33,509 nucleotides of DNA from NCBI GenBank assembly GCA_024685545.1, contig JAIKVR010000091.1, forward strand, positions 1-33,509, written 5' to 3'. Below the pieces are notes generated by a model that saw nothing but the letters and a program-made list of their open reading frames with translations, ran no database searches and was not told the origin of the DNA. This stretch comes from Eubacteriales bacterium (lineage in GTDB: Bacteria; Bacillota; Clostridia; Eubacteriales; Anaerofustaceae). Of this stretch, positions 30,620 through 33,509 are shown piece by piece. The position numbers and the translations under genes are program-made. Positions within the stretch are counted from its first letter, which is position 1. Each line of letters begins with the position of its first letter.

Positions 30620-31747
30620 ATGGAATTCTTGACTAAAAAACAGGAACGCTTTTACAGAAATATGGAAAAAACGCCGCTGGGCAGAGAGCTGCTCACCGAC
30701 TGGTTCATGATAGCCAAAAGGAAGCGGATCGCTTATTACGAGGATAAGATAACTGCGGCGATAAAGAACTACAAAGAGAACGAGGAATGGCTGGGGGATA
30801 AAAATGCAGTGAGAAAAGCACGCCGCGCCATCATTTTCTCGATGTTTGCCTACGGAATCCTTCCTGACGAATACTATATGTTCCGCTTCGCTTATCTTTC
30901 CCCGAAAGGGAAAGATTCCTTCATCACGGACAAGGTCACCGTAGCGAATCTTCATAAGCTCAACGACTACGCTTATCTCAATCTTTTCAACAACAAATAC
31001 GAGACATATAAGATTTATGGCGAGTATTACGGCAGGCAGATGCTGCTTCTGAAAGGGGAGGAAGACAGGGCCGCCTTTCTGGAATTCGCCAGCAGGAATC
31101 CATCCTTCGTTAGAAAGGGTCAGACAGGTGCCTGCGGCCGTGGAGTCAATAAGTTCAGCTGCGCGGACTATCCTTCCAATGACGCGCTGTTCGACCACTT
31201 CATGAAGGAGGTGGCCGAAACAGGACCGGTAGTGGTCGAAGAGCTTATCAAACAGAGCGCTGTCATGTCATCCCTGAACCCTACCTCAGTCAACGGTATA
31301 AGACTGCTGACTCTCCTCGGAGACGACGGCGAAGTGATCTATAAATACCCCTTCGTCAAAATCGGCAGAAACGGTTCCTTTGTTGACAACGGAGGGGCGG
31401 GCGGTCTTCTTGCCCTGATAGACGAAAAAACAGGGATCGTCGTCACAAAAGGGATTGCGGAGAGCGGCGAGAGCTTCGCAGTGCACCCCGACACCGGTAC
31501 TCCTATTCCCGGATTCCAGGTCCCGGATTGGGAACAGGCTCTGGAATTGGGTAGGAAACTGGCGCCGATCACCCCGAGGGTGCGCTATATCGGTTGGGAT
31601 ATAGCCCATACAGATCAGGGGTGGGTGGTGGTGGAAGGGAATTTCGCTTCCATGTTTATCGGTCAGCAGATGTGTGACCAGATCGGCAAGAGAAAAGAAT
31701 TCTGCGAGATCGTAGATAATCTTAAGGATCTGGAAAAAACTGAGTAA
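30620..31747 (+). CDS. Sugar-transfer-associated ATP-grasp protein
   Basis: A 375-aa cytosolic protein whose C-terminal two-thirds match the ATP-grasp family seen with polysaccharide and hexapeptide-transferase genes (ATPgrasp_ST-like). Diagnostic pieces are VRKGQTGACGRGV (about 168-180), SVNGIRLLTL, NGGAGGLLALID, HPDTGTPIPGFQVPDW and RYIGWDIAHTDQGWVVVEGN near the C-terminus, where the metal-binding acidic residues lie. The first 150 residues are helical. ATP-grasp enzymes join a carboxylate to an amine or thiol, but the substrate of this branch is unknown. No glycan genes lie nearby. The gene stands alone with its own promoter and terminator; GGAG precedes the ATG. Confidence 0.85.
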   Translation: MEFLTKKQERFYRNMEKTPLGRELLTDWFMIAKRKRIAYYEDKITAAIKNYKENEEWLGDKNAVRKARRAIIFSMFAYGILPDEYYMFRFAYLSPKGKDSFITDKVTVANLHKLNDYAYLNLFNNKYETYKIYGEYYGRQMLLLKGEEDRAAFLEFASRNPSFVRKGQTGACGRGVNKFSCADYPSNDALFDHFMKEVAETGPVVVEELIKQSAVMSSLNPTSVNGIRLLTLLGDDGEVIYKYPFVKIGRNGSFVDNGGAGGLLALIDEKTGIVVTKGIAESGESFAVHPDTGTPIPGFQVPDWEQALELGRKLAPITPRVRYIGWDIAHTDQGWVVVEGNFASMFIGQQMCDQIGKRKEFCEIVDNLKDLEKTE

Positions 31748-31763
31748 CATCATGAAACAGACA

Positions 31764-31795
31764 GCGCCGGACCACAACCGTGGCCCGGCGCTTTT
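31764..31795. terminator. Terminator between the ATP-grasp gene and the minus-strand membrane gene
   Basis: GCGCCGG-A-CCAC (31764-31775) pairs with GTGG-C-CCGGCGC (31780-31791), with one mismatch and an AACC loop. TTTT follows. Confidence 0.85.
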
Positions 31796-31812
31796 ATTTC
31801 ATATCTTTTCCT

Positions 31813-32913
31813 TTATAACGCCCCAACTGCCGAGAAAGCCTCCCTTAATCTGGGGTAAGCTTTGGCGAATTCGGCCTTCGCCCTGCGTCCATTCCTGAGA
31901 GTGTAGCTGCCGATGAATCTGTCCGCCAGCTCCTGTTCGATGAAGAGTCCTTCATATCGGGTGACTGTTCCGCGCGCGTTCCGCGAACACAGCACTCCGC
32001 CGTCCGAGATGAAGAATGCGGTATATTTGGCTTCGATTATGCATGCGTTTCTGCGATAGGTCCATATAGACAGCAGCAACGAGCCGGCGATGAAAACGAA
32101 CATCACTAACAGCATGACAGGACTTGACTGCAGTGCTGATGCAAGTGCTCCTCCGACGGCTACGCCTGCTATCGGCATCAAAACAAGTATCGCTATCATC
32201 GCGGCGATGAAGCCTGATCCGGATTTAACCCCGTTGGCGGCGGCATAATCCTTGTCGTAGTAGATCATTTCATTGCCCTGACGTGCGGCGGGAACGGTGT
32301 AAGTCTCATTGTATGCGGTACTGCTGCCCTGAAGGGGAGTCTGACCGGTGAAAACGTTCTCTGCCTCCGATTGGACGGGAGCATCTGAGGGAAGATTCTC
32401 GGAAGCCGCACGCATGGCACGGTCGCAGAGCGAGTCTCCCATGCTGCCGTCTTCAGCCAGCAATGACGAGAGTGATAATCCTGCCCAGGCGCCTCTGATG
32501 AGCGTGAAGACTATGAGTCCTCCTAGCACGATATTCATGACGAAGGATGAACCTAAGTTACTTGTGAATGCGAAGCGCAGCATATAGATATAGTCCGCGG
32601 TATACAGCGCTGCTGCCGCAGCCATGCCCAAAGGCTGTTTTTCGGAGATCTTCCAGCAGACGAGAAAGATGGCGCAACAGAAAAGGGCAACGGATACTGC
32701 GACTGCCCTGCGGCTGCCTGAGTAGAGCTCCGCAGCGCGGATGGCCATCATATAGGGATAAAACGCCGAGTAGACCATCTGGAAATTCCCGCCTATCAGA
32801 GCCAGCAGAATGTTGACCCCGGTAAGCGCATCCATCGTCAGAAGAGAGCCTCTGGCGCCCTTGTAGGTAGCCGCCTGCTGTCTGATCTTGATAGGATCGC
32901 CGTAAGTATTCAT
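31813..32913 (-). CDS. Membrane protein of unknown function with cytosolic C-terminal domain
   Basis: A 366-aa protein. Four transmembrane helices occupy about residues 33-140, then a polar, probably disordered linker (155-230) rich in Ser, Gln and Asn, then two helices (about 234-256 and 264-285) and a soluble C-terminal domain (286-366) with IIEAKYTAFFISDGGVLCSR and RFIGSYTLRNGRRAKAEF. I do not recognise the family. It starts one base after the stop of the upstream membrane gene, so the two are co-transcribed and may work together. No clear Shine-Dalgarno site lies before the ATG. Confidence 0.75.
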   Translation of the reverse strand: MNTYGDPIKIRQQAATYKGARGSLLTMDALTGVNILLALIGGNFQMVYSAFYPYMMAIRAAELYSGSRRAVAVSVALFCCAIFLVCWKISEKQPLGMAAAAALYTADYIYMLRFAFTSNLGSSFVMNIVLGGLIVFTLIRGAWAGLSLSSLLAEDGSMGDSLCDRAMRAASENLPSDAPVQSEAENVFTGQTPLQGSSTAYNETYTVPAARQGNEMIYYDKDYAAANGVKSGSGFIAAMIAILVLMPIAGVAVGGALASALQSSPVMLLVMFVFIAGSLLLSIWTYRRNACIIEAKYTAFFISDGGVLCSRNARGTVTRYEGLFIEQELADRFIGSYTLRNGRRAKAEFAKAYPRLREAFSAVGAL

Positions 32914-32914
32914 A

Positions 32915-33509
32915 TCAGTTCACCGGAGGAGTCATGGGATTACCGGACTTGGCCTGTTTGCGGTAGTTCCCGTATGCTCTCTGGTTTTCAGCGCTGTAGC
33001 CGATCATCGCGTTCGGATTCCTGCTGTAGATGATCTGGATCGCTGATTCGATGAGGCCTTTGCTGGAGCCTCTGCCTGAGGTGGTGAAGAGGGAGAGCTG
33101 GTTGATGGGATGTACCGCATATACCATCAGGCTCTCGGAAACTGCGATGAAGTTGTATCTCTGCACCCTCTTGTAGGTCCACACCACATCCTCGTATCTG
33201 AGGGCGACCCCGTTTCCTTTGCCGAAGATGAAGTGATCGGTCAGTCTTGCCGCGTCTTTGCCGATGATTTCGGCGCCCGGCATGTCCAGTTCGCCTGCAG
33301 CCAGTTCAGTAAGGCCTAGTTCCTCCAGTCTGTTCAGGCTCTTTTTGACCTTGGAGTCGGTTACTAAGACCAGTATCCCGAAGATGAGTGCGAAGGAGAA
33401 CATAAACACAGCTCCTGCAGCAAAGGCTCCTGTCTTATCTGATGAAGGTGAAGAACCGGCATCGAGCATATTCTTACCGAAGATACGGTCATAGTCTGCG
33501 CTTTCAAAG
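32915..33509 (-). CDS. Membrane protein of unknown function (5' end outside window)
   Basis: The frame stays open to the window edge. The first in-frame ATG (33469) gives 184 aa, but the residues before it (FESADYDRIFGKN) continue the coding pattern, so the true start is probably outside. One transmembrane helix lies at about residues 14-37 from that ATG. It is followed by a soluble domain with LTDHFIFGKGNGVALRYEDVVW and YNFIAVSESLMVYAVHP, which looks like a PH- or YcxB-like beta fold (inference). A Ser/Gly-rich turn (TTSGRGSSKG) and a polar tail follow. It ends one base before the partner membrane gene. Confidence 0.7.
   Translation of the reverse strand, partial: FESADYDRIFGKNMLDAGSSPSSDKTGAFAAGAVFMFSFALIFGILVLVTDSKVKKSLNRLEELGLTELAAGELDMPGAEIIGKDAARLTDHFIFGKGNGVALRYEDVVWTYKRVQRYNFIAVSESLMVYAVHPINQLSLFTTSGRGSSKGLIESAIQIIYSRNPNAMIGYSAENQRAYGNYRKQAKSGNPMTPPVN

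Noticed and set aside
1..33509. CRISPR arrays, tRNA or rRNA genes
   Set aside because: I saw no regular repeat-spacer pattern, cloverleaf or rRNA-like sequence on either strand. The only near-repeats are the IS right ends and the pair at 16525-16572.

Overview
The window looks like a chromosomal segment of an anaerobic, low-to-moderate-GC member of the Bacillota, class Clostridia. The evidence is two housekeeping clusters typical of that group (rpoZ-priA-def-fmt-rsmB-rlmN-stp-prkC-rsgA, and whiA-ftsK-rimO-pgsA-cinA next to recA), a PASTA-domain Ser/Thr kinase, a Bacillus-type LexA box at recA, consensus TTGACA/TATAAT promoters, and strong Shine-Dalgarno sites. The exact genus cannot be read from the sequence. 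Placement near the Anaerovoracaceae/Family XIII type of Clostridia would be a guess.

Layout. (1) 1-1380 is an accessory edge: the C-terminal end of an IS200/IS605-type tnpB with its right end, a second degenerate copy of that right end directly behind it, and a phage-like zinc-ribbon protein. (2) 1395-1571 is a 58-aa zinc-ribbon gene on the minus strand. (3) 1672-12240 is one long plus-strand operon of ten genes with a TTGACA-17-TAAAAT promoter. Most genes overlap by 1-4 bases. It covers RNA polymerase omega, replication restart, N-terminal formyl-Met processing, rRNA methylation, the Stp/PrkC phospho-switch and the ribosome-assembly GTPase RsgA. It ends in a small protein with a WYL-C-terminal-like (WCX-like) tail and a three-hairpin 3' region. 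(4) 12412-16477 holds three independently transcribed accessory enzymes: a type-B carboxylesterase, a uroporphyrinogen-decarboxylase-family protein and an unusual Cys-rich radical SAM protein. (5) 16478-16758 is a convergent intergenic region rich in palindromes. (6) 16759-18857 (minus) encodes a FrlB-like SIS-domain protein and a VanY-type D,D-carboxypeptidase. Divergent from them is a DUF1508-tailed small protein. (7) 19497-27206 (minus) is recA with its own LexA-box promoter, preceded by the coupled operon whiA-ftsK-rimO-pgsA-cinA. (8) 27265-30470 holds small ORFs, a small Cys protein, a cyclophilin, a membrane protein, a TSCPD-type protein and a HAD phosphatase gene interrupted by an in-frame TAG. 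(9) 30620-33509 holds a sugar-transfer-type ATP-grasp protein and two unknown membrane proteins on the minus strand, the last running off the window.

The strongest points for follow-up are the tandem IS605 right ends (a possible orphan omega-RNA behind a tnpB), the amber codon in the HAD nucleophile motif, the radical SAM protein with extra cysteine clusters, the paired 30-bp-spaced palindromes at 16525-16572, and the predicted leaderless start of whiA. I did not find a clearly new multi-gene system. No tRNA, rRNA, CRISPR array or complete mobile element is visible.
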